The notes below the pieces were generated by a model. That model did not search any database. It worked only from the letters and a program-made list of their open reading frames with translations, and was not told where the DNA came from. Below, in pieces: positions 1 through 8,600 of a stretch of 8,600 bases of DNA; position 1 is the stretch's first letter; each line of letters begins with the position of its first letter. The position numbers were made by a program, and so were the translations under genes. The stretch comes from Alphaproteobacteria bacterium. Its GTDB lineage: Bacteria; Pseudomonadota; Alphaproteobacteria; Reyranellales; Reyranellaceae. The stretch covers positions 1 to 8,600 of the forward strand of contig JABCYT010000106.1 of assembly GCA_013290035.1 (NCBI GenBank), given 5' to 3'.

Positions 1-760
1 TGAACTGCCCGCCGAGCCGCACGCGGAAAGACTCGGTGATGGGAAATCCCAGGACAAAGTCGTTGTAGTTCGAGGTGAGGATGTCGGGGACGTAATAGAC
101 CGACGAGCGCAGCCGCACCTTGTCCACGTCGCCGTACTTCACGTCAGCCAGCGCCATGCCGGCATTGACGTTGGGCGCACCGGCGCGTTCGGCCATGTTG
201 ACGAAGTAGGGAACGCCCTTGAACTTCATGGCAGCGACGTAGCCCGCGAAATAGCTGACGGGTCCCAGCACGCCGCGCAGCGCATAGGCCTCGAAAGTGT
301 TGGGAATCATGCGGTCGTCGTTGGGGTTGACCTCAAGCTCGTCGAGTTGCTGGCGATAGGCGGTGAACACCTGGTCCTTCGCCCGGACCGAGACGTTGGC
401 CTCGCCCAGCGTCCAGAAGCCGTACTGCCCGGGCGCCAGGAGCTGCGTGCCGTCTGTCGTCGGCGGTGCCCACAGAGGCTGGGTGGTGTAGCCGACGGCG
501 GTCAGTTGGAAGGTGTCGTAGAACCAGCCCGTCTGCAGGCCGACCCAGCCGCCGCCGGCCCAGGCTGCATTGTTGGGCGGCGTCGGATTGGTGCGATCCA
601 GGAAATAGCTTCGGAAATGCAGGACCGCCCGCGCGTCCTCATGGAGGGAGCGTGTGAGCTCCGAGCCAAGCTCGTCGGCCTGGCTCGGCGGCGTGTACAA
701 AAGCACCAAGGCTGGCAATAGGCCCGCCAAGCGCGCCGCCAGACGGCAGATATCCCGCAT
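1..760 (-). CDS. OprD-family outer-membrane porin, N-terminal part (3' end beyond window)
   Basis: This is the N-terminal 253 codons of a probable outer-membrane beta-barrel porin of the OprD family, which lets small solutes such as amino acids, peptides or organic acids diffuse into the periplasm. Starting at the ATG whose complement is at 758-760, residues 1-28 form a signal peptide: an Arg-containing n-region, the core LAGLLPALVLL, and a cleavage site after SQA. OprD-like landmarks follow: LHFRSYFLDR at about 47-56, a Trp/Gly-rich strand around 67-81, and NDDRMIPNTFE at 147-157, resembling the family's SRxxPQTFEG segment. Alternating aromatic and polar residues fit beta strands. Family members are usually about 400-450 residues, so roughly 40 percent is missing off the left edge. 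A GTG at 779-781 would add seven residues; neither start has a clear Shine-Dalgarno sequence, and ATG gives the cleaner signal peptide. A stop lies in frame just upstream of the GTG. The gene is divergent from the efflux operon. The family call rests on motif memory; substrate is unknown. Confidence 0.8.
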   Translation of the reverse strand, partial: MRDICRLAARLAGLLPALVLLYTPPSQADELGSELTRSLHEDARAVLHFRSYFLDRTNPTPPNNAAWAGGGWVGLQTGWFYDTFQLTAVGYTTQPLWAPPTTDGTQLLAPGQYGFWTLGEANVSVRAKDQVFTAYRQQLDELEVNPNDDRMIPNTFEAYALRGVLGPVSYFAGYVAAMKFKGVPYFVNMAERAGAPNVNAGMALADVKYGDVDKVRLRSSVYYVPDILTSNYNDFVLGFPITESFRVRLGGQF

Positions 761-950
761 TCGTCGCGAAGATAGGCGCACGCGATTACCAAATTACTGA
801 ACCGCAGGTTTTTGTAGAACCTTTTGGCTCTGCGCACGTTGACTTCGTTGGCGAAGGCGACGCCTTGCGCCGGCCTGACCGCTGGGGGAGACTCCATCGC
901 TTCGGCCCGTATGAGGAGAAAGCGGGCTTCACTTTGGGGCGTATGGAAAG
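761..950. promoter_or_regulatory. Divergent intergenic region between the porin gene and the mdtABC-like operon
   Basis: This 190-base gap separates the two divergent start codons and should hold the promoters for both transcripts. Bases 781-830 are only about 44 percent G+C, far below the surrounding genes, which suits a promoter. I cannot assign firm boxes. On the plus strand TTGACT at 839-844 resembles a -35 element but has no good -10 at the usual spacing. On the minus strand a TAATTT lies in the AT-rich patch without a convincing -35. Small repeats that could be operator parts are GAACC at 799-803 and 818-822 (19 bases apart), ATTAC at 785-789 and 793-797, and the inverted repeat at 854-866. 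No riboswitch or terminator hairpin was seen. Confidence 0.5.
854..866. repeat. Short perfect inverted repeat, possible operator
   Basis: The arms AAGGCG (854-859) and CGCCTT (861-866) are perfect inverted copies around a single central A, about 85 bases upstream of the mdtA-like start. A compact palindrome in a divergent promoter region could bind a dimeric repressor or activator. Six-base G/C-rich arms also arise easily by chance in this DNA, so this is weak. Confidence 0.2.
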
Positions 951-2258
951 ATGAAAAGGCTGCGGACCCTGCTCGGGATCGGCTTGGGGCTTGCCGTCGT
1001 GGCGGGCGCCGGCTGGTATATTTCGCAGAGCGGAAGTTCGGCTCCATCGACCGCTCGGCAGGGACGCTTTGCGGCCGGTGCCGCTACTCCTGTCGGTATC
1101 GCCACCGCCGCCAAGGGCGAGATTCCGGTGGTGGTCCGTGCGCTCGGAACGGTGACGGCGCTCAATACCGTCAACGTCAAGACCCAGATCACCGGTCAGC
1201 TCATCAAGGTCGAATTCAAGGAAGGCCAGATGGTCAAGGAGGGCGACCTGCTGGCCGTGGTCGATCCCCGTCCCTACGACGTCGCCCTTCAGCAGGCAAT
1301 CGGCACGATGCAGAAGGACGAGGCGCTGTTGAAGAACGCCCAGGTCGACCTCGAGCGCTACAAGAAGCTGGTCGCCCAGGAGTCGATCGCCCGGCAGCAA
1401 TACGACACCCAGATCTCCCTCGTCCGCCAGTACGAGGCGGCGCTCGTGGTCGACCAGGCCCAGGTCGACGCCGCCAAGCTCAACGTCACCTACACCAAGA
1501 TCCTGGCGCCGCTGACCGGCCGCATCGGCCTGCGTTTTGTCGATCAGGGCAACTACGTGACGATGGCTGATGCCACCAGCATCTGCATCATCATCCAGGT
1601 ACAACCGATCTCGGTGATCTTCACCATCCCCGAGGACTCGCTGCCGCAGGTCCGCCAGCGCCTGAAGGCGGGCGCCGCCCTCGAAGTGCGCGTGCTCGAT
1701 CGGGCACAGAAGACCGAGCTCGCCGTCGGCAAGCTCGACACCCACGACAACGTCATCGACACGACCACCGGCACGGTCAAGCTGCGCGCCACGTTCGACA
1801 ACAAGGACGAGGCCCTGTTTCCCAACCAGTTCGTCAACGTCCGGCTGCTGGTCGACACGGTCAAGGACGCCACGGTGGTTCCCGTCGCCGCCATCCAGCG
1901 TGGCCAGCCCGGCACCTTCGTCTATCTCGTTCAGCCGGACGACACCGTCAAAATCCAGGTCGTCGAGCTGGGCGTGACCGACGGCGAGAAGCAGCAGATC
2001 ACCAGCGGCCTGCAGGTCGGCGATCAGGTCGTCATCGACGGTACGGATCGCCTGCGCGACGGCGCCAAGATCCGCCGGCCGGGCGCCAACCCGCGCGCGG
2101 CGTCCGGCCCGCCGGTCGCGGCCGCGCCGCCCGACACTGTCTCACCGGTTAGCCCCGTGGCACCGGCCAACGCCGCCGAACCGCAGGGTCAGCAGAGGCG
2201 ACGCCAGGGAAACGGCAACGGCGGAGGCGCCGGCCGGCCCGCCCAGACCAACCAGTAA
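951..2258 (+). CDS. mdtA: RND efflux periplasmic adaptor subunit, MdtA type (membrane fusion protein)
   Basis: This is the adaptor that bridges an inner-membrane RND pump to an outer-membrane channel; 435 residues, against 415 in E. coli MdtA. Residues 1-24 are a basic n-region plus a hydrophobic segment serving as signal or membrane anchor. There is no lipobox Cys, so it is not a lipoprotein. The barrel-sandwich (lipoyl-like) domain shows [22 protein letters not shown] at about 78-99 and its second half [18 protein letters not shown] after residue 185. The alpha-helical hairpin spans about 112-178. The beta-barrel domain includes [15 protein letters not shown], and the membrane-proximal domain includes [10 protein letters not shown] and [16 protein letters not shown]. 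From about residue 377 a Pro/Ala/Gln/Arg-rich tail appears disordered. ATG at 951 is the only start in frame after the TGA at 912-914; GGGG at 936-939 is the likely weak ribosome site. It is the first gene of the operon, 13 bases ahead of mdtB. Close residue-level similarity to E. coli MdtA makes the call firm; exact substrates are unknown. Confidence 0.95.
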   Translation: MKRLRTLLGIGLGLAVVAGAGWYISQSGSSAPSTARQGRFAAGAATPVGIATAAKGEIPVVVRALGTVTALNTVNVKTQITGQLIKVEFKEGQMVKEGDLLAVVDPRPYDVALQQAIGTMQKDEALLKNAQVDLERYKKLVAQESIARQQYDTQISLVRQYEAALVVDQAQVDAAKLNVTYTKILAPLTGRIGLRFVDQGNYVTMADATSICIIIQVQPISVIFTIPEDSLPQVRQRLKAGAALEVRVLDRAQKTELAVGKLDTHDNVIDTTTGTVKLRATFDNKDEALFPNQFVNVRLLVDTVKDATVVPVAAIQRGQPGTFVYLVQPDDTVKIQVVELGVTDGEKQQITSGLQVGDQVVIDGTDRLRDGAKIRRPGANPRAASGPPVAAAPPDTVSPVSPVAPANAAEPQGQQRRRQGNGNGGGAGRPAQTNQ

Positions 2259-2271
2259 CCCCGGCCGCGAC

Positions 2272-5200
2272 ATGAACCCGTCGCGGATTTTCATCGAGCG
2301 GCCGGTTGCCACCTCGCTGCTGATGGTGGCGATCATCCTGGTGGGCGTGATCGCCTATAAGTTCCTGCCTTTGTCGGCCCTGCCGCAGGTCGACTACCCG
2401 ACCATCCGCGTGTTGACGCTCTATCCCGGCGCCAGTCCCGAGGTCATGACCTCGTCGGTCACGGCGCCGCTCGAGCGCCAGTTCGGCCAGATGCCGGGCC
2501 TCAACCAGATGACGTCGACCAGCTCGGCCGGCGCATCGGCGATCACGCTGCAGTTCGACCTCACGCTCGGCCTCGATGTCGCCGAACAGCAGGTCCAGGC
2601 AGCCATCAACGCGGCGGGCAACCTGCTGCCGTCCGATCTGCCCTCGCCGCCGATCTACGCCAAGGTGAACCCCGCCGACGCGCCCATCCTGACGCTCTCC
2701 GTCACCTCGAAGACCGAGCCGCTCACCAAGGTGCACGACCTGGTGGATGTCAGGCTTGCCCAGAAGATCTCCCAGCTTCCCGGCGTCGGCCTGGTCAGCC
2801 TCGACGGTGGCCAAAAGCCCGGTGTCCGGATTCGCGCCAATCCGACGGCGCTTGCCGCCTATGGGCTGAACGTCGACGATCTTCGAACCACGATCTCCAA
2901 CGCCAACGTCAATACGCCCAAGGGCAATTTTGACGGCCCGGCGCGCTCCTACACCATCAACGCCAACGATCAGATCACCGACCCCGCGATCTTCCGCAAC
3001 ATCGTCGTCGCCTATCGCAACGGCGCACCAGTGCGGGTGTCCGACGTCGCCACCGTCGCCGAGGCGCAGGAGAACAACCGGCTCGCCGCCTGGGCCAACT
3101 CGACGCAGGCGGTGATCGTGAACGTCCAGCGCCAGCCCGGCGCCAACGTCATCGCCGTCGTCGACAGCATCAAGGCGCTGCTGCCGCAGCTGCGCGAAAC
3201 CCTGCCGCCCTCGCTCGACGTGGCGGTTCTCACGGATCGCACGCTCACCATCCGGGCATCGGTGCGCGACGTGCAGATCGAGCTCTCCTTCGCGGTGGCG
3301 CTGGTCGTCGGCGTGATCTTCCTCTTCCTCGGCGACTGGCGCGCCACGCTCATTCCCAGCCTGTCGGTGCCGCTGTCGCTGATCGGCACCCTGGCGGTAA
3401 TGTACCTCGCCGGCTTCAGCCTCAACAACCTGTCGATCATGGCGCTCACCGTCGCCACCGGCTTCGTGGTCGACGACGCCATCGTCATGATCGAGAATAT
3501 CGCGCGCTACATCGAGCGCGGCGACGATCCCAAGCAGGCGGCGCTCGAAGGCTCGGGCCAGATCGCCTTCACCGTCGTGTCGCTCACGGTGTCGCTGATC
3601 GCGGTGTTGATCCCGCTCCTGTTCATGAGCGATGTCGTCGGTCGCCTGTTCAGCGAGTTCGCAGTCACGCTCGCCGTCACCATCCTGATCTCGGCGGTGG
3701 TATCGCTCACGCTGGTGCCGATGATGTGCGCCCAGCTCCTGCGCCGCCGCCGCCCCGGGCATGCGACGACGCGCGAACCGCAGGCGCATGTCGAGGCCGA
3801 GGCGCTGGGCGCCCGCTGGTTCGGGCGCATGATCTCAATCTACGACCGCTGCCTGATCGTGGTGTTCCGCCATCAGCCGCTGACGCTGCTGATCGCCGTC
3901 GGCACCATCGTGCTTACCGTGTTCCTCTACATCGTGATCCCCAAGGGCTTCTTCCCGATCCAGGACACCGGCCTGATCCAGGCCGTCACCGAGGCGCCGC
4001 AAAGCGTTTCCTTCGAGGCGATGAGCGAGCGCCAGCGCGCGCTCGCTGACGCCATCCTGGGCGATCCCGACGTCGAGAGCCTGACCTCGTTCATCGGCGT
4101 CGACGGCACCAACCCGACGCTCAACTCGGGCCGCATGCTGATCAATCTGAAGCCGCGTGACTCTCGCAGCGATACCGCGAGCCAGATCATCAGGCGCCTG
4201 CAGCGCGAGACCGCGAGCGTGCAGGGCATCACGCTCTACATGCAGCCGGCCCAGGATCTCACCATCGATTCGACGGTGAGCCGCACGCAGTACCAGTTCG
4301 TGCTGGAAAGCGCCAAGCCCGACGATTTCGACGTCTGGATCCCGCGTCTTCTCGACCGCATGCAGAAGATGACGCAGATCGTCGACGTGACGAGCGACCT
4401 CGAGGGCAAGGGCCTTTCGCTGTTCATCACGATCGACCGCGACGCCGCTGCACGCTTCGGCATCACCTCCGCCACGGTCGACAACGTGCTCTATGACGCG
4501 TTCGGGCAGCGCATCGTGTCGACGGTCTATACCCAGTCGAACCAGTATCGCGTGATCTACGAGGTCGAACCGTCGATGGCCCGTTCCATCGATTCGCTTT
4601 ACAATCTTTACCTACCGGGCACCAACAGCAAGCAGGTGCCGTTGTCGGCCATCGCCACCTTCCAGGAACGCTCGGCGCCGCTCAGGATCGACCGGCTTGG
4701 CCAGTTTCCGGCTACCACCATCTCGTTCAACCTGGCGCAGGGCGCCTCGCTCGGCCAGGCGGTCGACGCTATCGTCGCCGCACAGCGCGAGATCGGCATG
4801 CCGGCCTCGATCACGACCCATTTCCAGGGCGCGGCACTTGCCTTCCAGAAGTCGCTCAACAGCCAGCTCCTTCTGATCCTGGCGGCCATCGTCACGGTCT
4901 ATATCGTCCTGGGCGTGCTCTACGAAAGCTATATCCACCCGGTCACCATCCTGTCGACGCTGCCATCGGCCGGCATCGGCGCGCTGCTCGCCCTGATGAT
5001 CGCCGGCGACGATCTCAACGTCGTGGCCATCATCGGCATCGTCCTGCTGATCGGCATCGTCAAGAAAAACGCGATCATGATGATCGACTTCGCCCTCGAC
5101 GCCGAGCGCCACGAGGGCAAGGCGCCGCAGGAGGCGATCCACCAGGCCTGCCTGCTGCGTTTCCGGCCGATCCTGATGACCACCGTCGCCGCCCTGGTCG

Positions 5201-5433
5201 GCGCCCTGCCGCTCATGGTGGGCAGCGGCACCGGCTCGGAGCTGCGCCATCCGCTGGGCCTTACCATCGTGGGCGGCCTGATCGTCAGCCAGGTGCTGAC
5301 GCTCTTCACCACACCGGTGATCTATCTCGCCTTCGACCGACTCGGCCGGCGGCTGCGCGGCGTTCCGCTCGACACGCCGCTGTACCCCGCCGGTCCTGGG
5401 CGCACCGAGCTGGGCGAAAGCCCTCCGCCGTGA
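2272..5433 (+). CDS. mdtB: RND multidrug efflux transporter subunit, MdtB type
   Basis: This is an inner-membrane proton/drug antiporter subunit of the HAE-1 RND family; 1053 residues, close to E. coli MdtB (1040). The N-terminus [18 protein letters not shown] leads into TM1 (about 11-31). A large periplasmic loop follows (about 32-335) with [22 protein letters not shown]2 begins near 338, TM7 near 536, the second periplasmic loop covers about 556-863, and TM8-12 run from about 866 to 1030. The proton-relay residues match AcrB D407/D408/K940/R971: Asp401-Asp402 in GFVVDDAIV, Lys932 in [10 protein letters not shown] and Arg965 in RFRPILMTT, so the subunit should be active. TQDLTIDS-like ([17 protein letters not shown]) and [16 protein letters not shown] segments are diagnostic of MdtB rather than MdtC. 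The ATG lies 13 bases after the mdtA stop, with no strong Shine-Dalgarno sequence, suggesting coupling. The last 25 or so residues are a Pro/Gly-rich cytoplasmic tail. In E. coli this subunit pairs two-to-one with MdtC; the same stoichiometry here is inferred. Confidence 0.96.
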   Translation: MNPSRIFIERPVATSLLMVAIILVGVIAYKFLPLSALPQVDYPTIRVLTLYPGASPEVMTSSVTAPLERQFGQMPGLNQMTSTSSAGASAITLQFDLTLGLDVAEQQVQAAINAAGNLLPSDLPSPPIYAKVNPADAPILTLSVTSKTEPLTKVHDLVDVRLAQKISQLPGVGLVSLDGGQKPGVRIRANPTALAAYGLNVDDLRTTISNANVNTPKGNFDGPARSYTINANDQITDPAIFRNIVVAYRNGAPVRVSDVATVAEAQENNRLAAWANSTQAVIVNVQRQPGANVIAVVDSIKALLPQLRETLPPSLDVAVLTDRTLTIRASVRDVQIELSFAVALVVGVIFLFLGDWRATLIPSLSVPLSLIGTLAVMYLAGFSLNNLSIMALTVATGFVVDDAIVMIENIARYIERGDDPKQAALEGSGQIAFTVVSLTVSLIAVLIPLLFMSDVVGRLFSEFAVTLAVTILISAVVSLTLVPMMCAQLLRRRRPGHATTREPQAHVEAEALGARWFGRMISIYDRCLIVVFRHQPLTLLIAVGTIVLTVFLYIVIPKGFFPIQDTGLIQAVTEAPQSVSFEAMSERQRALADAILGDPDVESLTSFIGVDGTNPTLNSGRMLINLKPRDSRSDTASQIIRRLQRETASVQGITLYMQPAQDLTIDSTVSRTQYQFVLESAKPDDFDVWIPRLLDRMQKMTQIVDVTSDLEGKGLSLFITIDRDAAARFGITSATVDNVLYDAFGQRIVSTVYTQSNQYRVIYEVEPSMARSIDSLYNLYLPGTNSKQVPLSAIATFQERSAPLRIDRLGQFPATTISFNLAQGASLGQAVDAIVAAQREIGMPASITTHFQGAALAFQKSLNSQLLLILAAIVTVYIVLGVLYESYIHPVTILSTLPSAGIGALLALMIAGDDLNVVAIIGIVLLIGIVKKNAIMMIDFALDAERHEGKAPQEAIHQACLLRFRPILMTTVAALVGALPLMVGSGTGSELRHPLGLTIVGGLIVSQVLTLFTTPVIYLAFDRLGRRLRGVPLDTPLYPAGPGRTELGESPPP
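5430..5433 (+). other. Stop-start overlap coupling mdtB and mdtC translation
   Basis: The bases GTGA contain both the GTG start of the MdtC-like subunit (5430-5432) and the TGA stop of the MdtB-like subunit (5431-5433). The N-terminal alignment to E. coli MdtC supports this GTG over any later start. Upstream there is only a weak purine stretch (GAAAG at 5416-5420), so reinitiation by terminating ribosomes is the likely mode. This would help hold the two pump subunits at a set ratio. Confidence 0.75.
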
Positions 5434-8400
5434 ACCTGTCGGCCCCCTTCATTGCCCGGCCGGTCGCCACGACCCTGCTGACCATCGGGCTGGCGCTCGC
5501 CGGCATCGTTGCCTTCGTGAAGCTGCCGGTCGCACCGCTGCCCAAGGTCGACTATCCGACCATCCAGGTCTCGGCCAGCCTGCCGGGGGCCTCGCCGGAG
5601 ACGGTCGCCACCAGCCTCACGACTCCTCTCGAACGGGCGCTCGGCGCGATCGCCGGCGTCACCGAGATGACCTCGATGAGCACGGTCGGCAATTCGCGCA
5701 TCACGCTGCAGTTCGACCTGTCGCGCAGCATCGACGGAGCGGCGCGCGATGTGCAGGCTGCAGTCAATGCCGCCCGGATGGACATGCCGGCCGATCTGCC
5801 GGCCAATCCGCAGTATCGCAAGGTCAACCCCGCCGATGCGCCGGTCCTGGTGCTGGCCCTCACGTCGGAGACCCTGGGCCAGGGTCGCCTCTACGACGCC
5901 GCCTCCAACGTCCTGCAGCAGAGCCTGAGCCAGGTGACCGGCGTCGGCCAGGTGACCTTGGGCGGCAGCTCGCTGCCGGCGGTGCGGGTCGAGATCAATC
6001 CGTCGAGCCTGTCGAAATACGGCGTCGGTCTGGAAAGCGTGCGGGCCGCGCTCGCCGCCGCCAATGCCAATTCGCCCAAGGGCGCCCTCGAGGTCGGCGA
6101 GCGGCGCTATCAGCTCTACTCCAACGACCAGGCGCGCACCGCCGCCGAGTACCGCCCGCTGATCGTCGCCTGGCGCAACGGCTCGCCGGTGCGTTTGTCC
6201 GATGTGGCCGAGGTCATCGATTCGGTCGAGAACATCCGCAACGAGGGCCAGGCCAACGGCAAGCGCTCGGTGCTGGTGATCATCTACCTGCAGCCCAACG
6301 CCAACGTCATCGAGACCGTGGACCAGATCAAGGCCGTGCTGCCGGAACTGCAGGCGGCGCTGCCCAACGATGTCGACCTTCAGGTTGTCGCCGACCGCAC
6401 GACCACCATCCGCGCCTCGCTGCGCGAAGTCGAGCACGCGCTGATCGCCAGCGTCATTCTCGTGGTGCTGGTGACCTTCGCCTTCCTGCGCTCGGCCCGC
6501 GCCGGCTTCGTCGCCGCGGTCGCCGTGCCGGTGTCGCTGATCGGCACGTTCGGCGGCATGTACCTGCTGGGGTACAGCCTGAACAACCTGTCCCTGATGG
6601 CCATGGCGATCGCCGCCGGCTTCGTGGTCGACGACGCCATCATCGTGCTCGAGAACATCTCGCGGCACATCGAGGCCGGCATGCCGCGCGTCAAGGCGGC
6701 GCTGCAGGGCGCCAGCGAGGTCGGCTTCACCGTCGTCTCGATGAGCCTGTCGCTGATTGCCGTGTTCATCCCCATCCTGCTGATGGGCGGCATCGTCGGG
6801 CGCCTGTTCCGCGAGTTCGCGGTCACGCTCACGGTGGCGATCCTGATCTCCATGGTGGTGTCGCTCACCACGACGCCCATGATGTGCGCCTTCGTGCTGC
6901 GTCCGCACAGCACGACCAGGCCCGGCTTCTTCTTTCGCGTCAGCGAACGCGGCTTCGCCGCGATCCAGGGCTTCTACAGCCGCAGCCTCGGCGTGGTGCT
7001 GCGCCATCCGCTGCTGACGATGCTCGTCTTCCTCGCGACCGTGATCTTCAACATCGATCTCTATGTGACGATCCCCAAGGGCTTCTTTCCCCAGCAGGAT
7101 ACCGGGCGCATCATCGCCGGCATCCGCGCCGACCAGAGCATCTCGTTCCAGGCGATGCGCCGGAAATTCCGCCAGTTCATGACGATCGTCCGCGAAGATC
7201 CGGACATCGCCAGCGTCGCCGGCTTCACCGGCGGCTTCTCGACCAATTCGGGCTTCATGTTCGCCACCCTGAAGCCGCTCGGCGAACGCAAGCTGTCGGC
7301 CGACCAGGTGATCGCGCGGTTGCGTCCGAAGCTTGCCCAGGTGACCGGCGCGCAGCTTTTCATGCAGGCGGTGCAGGATATCCGGGTCGGCGGCCGTCAG
7401 GGCAACTCGCAGTACCAGTTCAGCCTGCAATCGGACTCGCTGCCCGATCTCTACACCTGGGGACCGAAGCTGCTGGAGGCCTTGCGCAAGGATTCGTCGG
7501 TCATCACCGATGTCGATTCGGATCAGGCGCAGAACGGCCTGCAGGTTAACCTCGTGATCGACCGCGATGCCGCGGCCCGGCTCGGCGTCAACACCCGCAG
7601 CATCTCGTCGACGCTCTACGACGCCTTCGGTCAGCGCCAGGTCTCGACCATCTACAATGCGCTCAACCAGTACCATGTCGTCATGGAGGTCTCGCCGGAA
7701 TACTGGGAGAATCCCGAGTCGCTGAAGGACATCTATGTCAGCACGTCGGGCGGTGCGATCAGCGGCGCCCAGGCGACCGCCGCCATCGTGTCGACGACGC
7801 CGCTGGCGGCGGGCGCGGTCGATCCGGCGCAGGCGGTGCGCAACCAGCTCACCAACCAGATCGCCGTCAGCGGCCGCGGTTCGGCGTCGACCGGCGCGGC
7901 CGTCAGCACCACGCAGGAAACGATGATCCCGCTGGCGTCGGTGACGCGTTACGATTTCGGCACGACGCCGCTTGCCGTCAATCATCAGGGCCTGTTCGTC
8001 ACCAGCACGATCTCGTTCAACCTGGCGCCGGGCAAGACGCTGAGCGACGCCGTCGCCTATGTGAACGAAGCCATGCGCGAGATCGGCCTGCCGTCGACGA
8101 TCCACGGTTCCTTCCAGGGCACGGCAAAGGCCTTTCAGGATTCGCTCAACAACCAGCTCCTGCTGGTGCTGGCCGCGCTCACCGCGGTCTACATCGTGCT
8201 CGGCATCCTCTACGAGAGCTACATCCACCCCCTCACGATCCTGTCGACCCTGCCGTCGGCCGGCATCGGCGCGCTGCTGGCGCTCAAGCTGACGGGCGTG
8301 GAGTTCAGCATCATCGCCATGATCGGCGTGTTGCTGTTGGTCGGCATCGTCAAGAAGAATGCCATCATGATGATCGACGTGGCGCTGGAGCGCGAGCGCA

Positions 8401-8600
8401 ACGATGGGCTAGAGCCGCGCGAGGCGATCCACCAGGCGGCGACGCTGCGCTTCCGCCCGATCCTGATGACCACCATGGCGGCCATCCTGGGTGCGCTGCC
8501 CCTGGCGCTGGGTTTCGGTGACGGTGCAGAGTTGCGCCAGCCGCTCGGAATTTCGATTATCGGCGGCCTGTTCGTGAGCCAGATCCTGACTCTCTATCCG
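5430..8600 (+). CDS. mdtC: RND multidrug efflux transporter subunit, MdtC type (3' end beyond window)
   Basis: This is the second RND pump subunit, paralogous to the preceding gene, open for 1057 codons to the window edge. It reads [17 protein letters not shown] from a GTG at 5430-5432, aligning without gap to the E. coli MdtC N-terminus (MKFFALFIYRPVATILL). The GTG overlaps the mdtB stop by four bases, implying translational coupling. MdtC landmarks are [65 protein letters not shown] and [19 protein letters not shown]1 is near 9-30, TM2-6 about 338-490, TM7 near 527 and TM8 near 908. The proton relay is complete: Asp401-Asp402, Lys976 and Arg1009. Lys and Arg sit 44 residues later than in the MdtB-like partner because of an Ala/Ser/Thr/Gly-rich insertion at about 774-831. 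The family is usually about 1025-1040 residues, so only the last TM and tail are probably missing, ending here at [11 protein letters not shown]. Substrates cannot be read from sequence. Confidence 0.95.
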   Translation, partial: MNLSAPFIARPVATTLLTIGLALAGIVAFVKLPVAPLPKVDYPTIQVSASLPGASPETVATSLTTPLERALGAIAGVTEMTSMSTVGNSRITLQFDLSRSIDGAARDVQAAVNAARMDMPADLPANPQYRKVNPADAPVLVLALTSETLGQGRLYDAASNVLQQSLSQVTGVGQVTLGGSSLPAVRVEINPSSLSKYGVGLESVRAALAAANANSPKGALEVGERRYQLYSNDQARTAAEYRPLIVAWRNGSPVRLSDVAEVIDSVENIRNEGQANGKRSVLVIIYLQPNANVIETVDQIKAVLPELQAALPNDVDLQVVADRTTTIRASLREVEHALIASVILVVLVTFAFLRSARAGFVAAVAVPVSLIGTFGGMYLLGYSLNNLSLMAMAIAAGFVVDDAIIVLENISRHIEAGMPRVKAALQGASEVGFTVVSMSLSLIAVFIPILLMGGIVGRLFREFAVTLTVAILISMVVSLTTTPMMCAFVLRPHSTTRPGFFFRVSERGFAAIQGFYSRSLGVVLRHPLLTMLVFLATVIFNIDLYVTIPKGFFPQQDTGRIIAGIRADQSISFQAMRRKFRQFMTIVREDPDIASVAGFTGGFSTNSGFMFATLKPLGERKLSADQVIARLRPKLAQVTGAQLFMQAVQDIRVGGRQGNSQYQFSLQSDSLPDLYTWGPKLLEALRKDSSVITDVDSDQAQNGLQVNLVIDRDAAARLGVNTRSISSTLYDAFGQRQVSTIYNALNQYHVVMEVSPEYWENPESLKDIYVSTSGGAISGAQATAAIVSTTPLAAGAVDPAQAVRNQLTNQIAVSGRGSASTGAAVSTTQETMIPLASVTRYDFGTTPLAVNHQGLFVTSTISFNLAPGKTLSDAVAYVNEAMREIGLPSTIHGSFQGTAKAFQDSLNNQLLLVLAALTAVYIVLGILYESYIHPLTILSTLPSAGIGALLALKLTGVEFSIIAMIGVLLLVGIVKKNAIMMIDVALERERNDGLEPREAIHQAATLRFRPILMTTMAAILGALPLALGFGDGAELRQPLGISIIGGLFVSQILTLYP
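7749..7922 (+). other. Low-complexity insertion within the MdtC-like periplasmic domain
   Basis: Residues about 774-831 of the MdtC-like protein lie between the conserved KDIYVSTS strand and MIPLASV. They are dominated by Ala, Ser, Thr, Gly, Gln and Asn, with pieces such as [20 protein letters not shown] and [14 protein letters not shown]. In the MdtB-like neighbour the matching turn ([16 protein letters not shown], near 4606-4650) is only a few residues long, as in E. coli MdtC as I recall it (NNEGKAIPLSYF). By analogy with AcrB the site falls in the docking-domain hairpin near the membrane-distal top. Confidence 0.75.

Noticed and set aside
347..721. Plus-strand open frame of 124 codons opposite the porin gene
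   Set aside because: Composition is shadow-like (Arg/Gly/Ala/Val), while the opposite strand has a signal peptide and OprD-like motifs in one continuous frame.
502..1047. Minus-strand open frame of 181 codons crossing the intergenic region
   Set aside because: It runs out of frame through the porin signal peptide and N-terminal region and into the mdtA start; the porin frame explains the sequence much better.
824..1570. Plus-strand open frame of 248 codons overlapping the mdtA start
   Set aside because: From base 951 it is the wrong frame of mdtA, and its translation turns into Arg/Gly/Asp-rich noise there.
786..1745. Minus-strand open frame of 319 codons opposite the MdtA-like gene
   Set aside because: Antisense to strongly conserved MdtA coding sequence; Leu/Asp/Gly/His-rich shadow protein with no family features.
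2149..3789. Minus-strand open frame of 546 codons opposite the MdtA end and MdtB start
   Set aside because: Same shadow composition, spanning a gene junction on the other strand; no recognisable motif.
5322..8228. Long minus-strand open frame of 968 codons opposite the MdtC-like gene
   Set aside because: The translation is rich in Arg, Asp, His, Gly and Gln with no domain structure, typical of the antisense shadow of a high-GC gene. The plus strand reads as a complete RND pump.
1..8600. CRISPR array, tRNA or rRNA genes, insertion sequence ends, phage or defence genes
   Set aside because: Nothing of these kinds was seen: no regularly spaced repeats, no cloverleaf or rRNA core sequences, no transposase motifs. 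The window is almost fully occupied by four membrane-transport genes.

Overview
The window is high-GC (roughly two thirds G+C) DNA with strong G/C preference at third codon positions. It looks like a Gram-negative proteobacterium, most likely an alphaproteobacterium such as a Rhizobiales or Rhodospirillales member. That assignment rests on base composition and protein flavour only, since no taxonomic marker gene is present.

Layout. Bases 1-760 hold the 5' part of a minus-strand gene for an OprD-family outer-membrane porin, whose 3' end lies outside the window. Bases 761-950 are a divergent intergenic region with an AT-rich patch that probably carries promoters for both directions. From 951 a plus-strand operon encodes an MdtABC-type tripartite efflux system: the periplasmic adaptor MdtA (951-2258), the RND pump subunit MdtB (2272-5433) and a second, paralogous pump subunit MdtC (5430 to beyond 8600, 3' end missing). 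The mdtA-mdtB gap is 13 bases. mdtC starts with GTG inside the mdtB stop region, a four-base overlap, so the three genes are almost certainly one transcript and the last two are translationally coupled.

How the parts work together. By analogy with E. coli MdtABC, MdtB and MdtC form a mixed trimer in the inner membrane, driven by protons, and MdtA links it to a TolC/NodT-type outer-membrane channel. No such channel gene, two-component system or TetR-type regulator is visible here; a channel gene could follow mdtC outside the window. The divergent porin is an uptake channel, not an efflux outlet.

I do not see a previously undescribed system. The most distinctive point is an Ala/Ser/Thr/Gly-rich insertion of about 45-55 residues in the periplasmic part of the MdtC-like subunit. 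It is absent from the MdtB-like partner and, from memory, from E. coli MdtC. It may occur in other alphaproteobacterial homologues.
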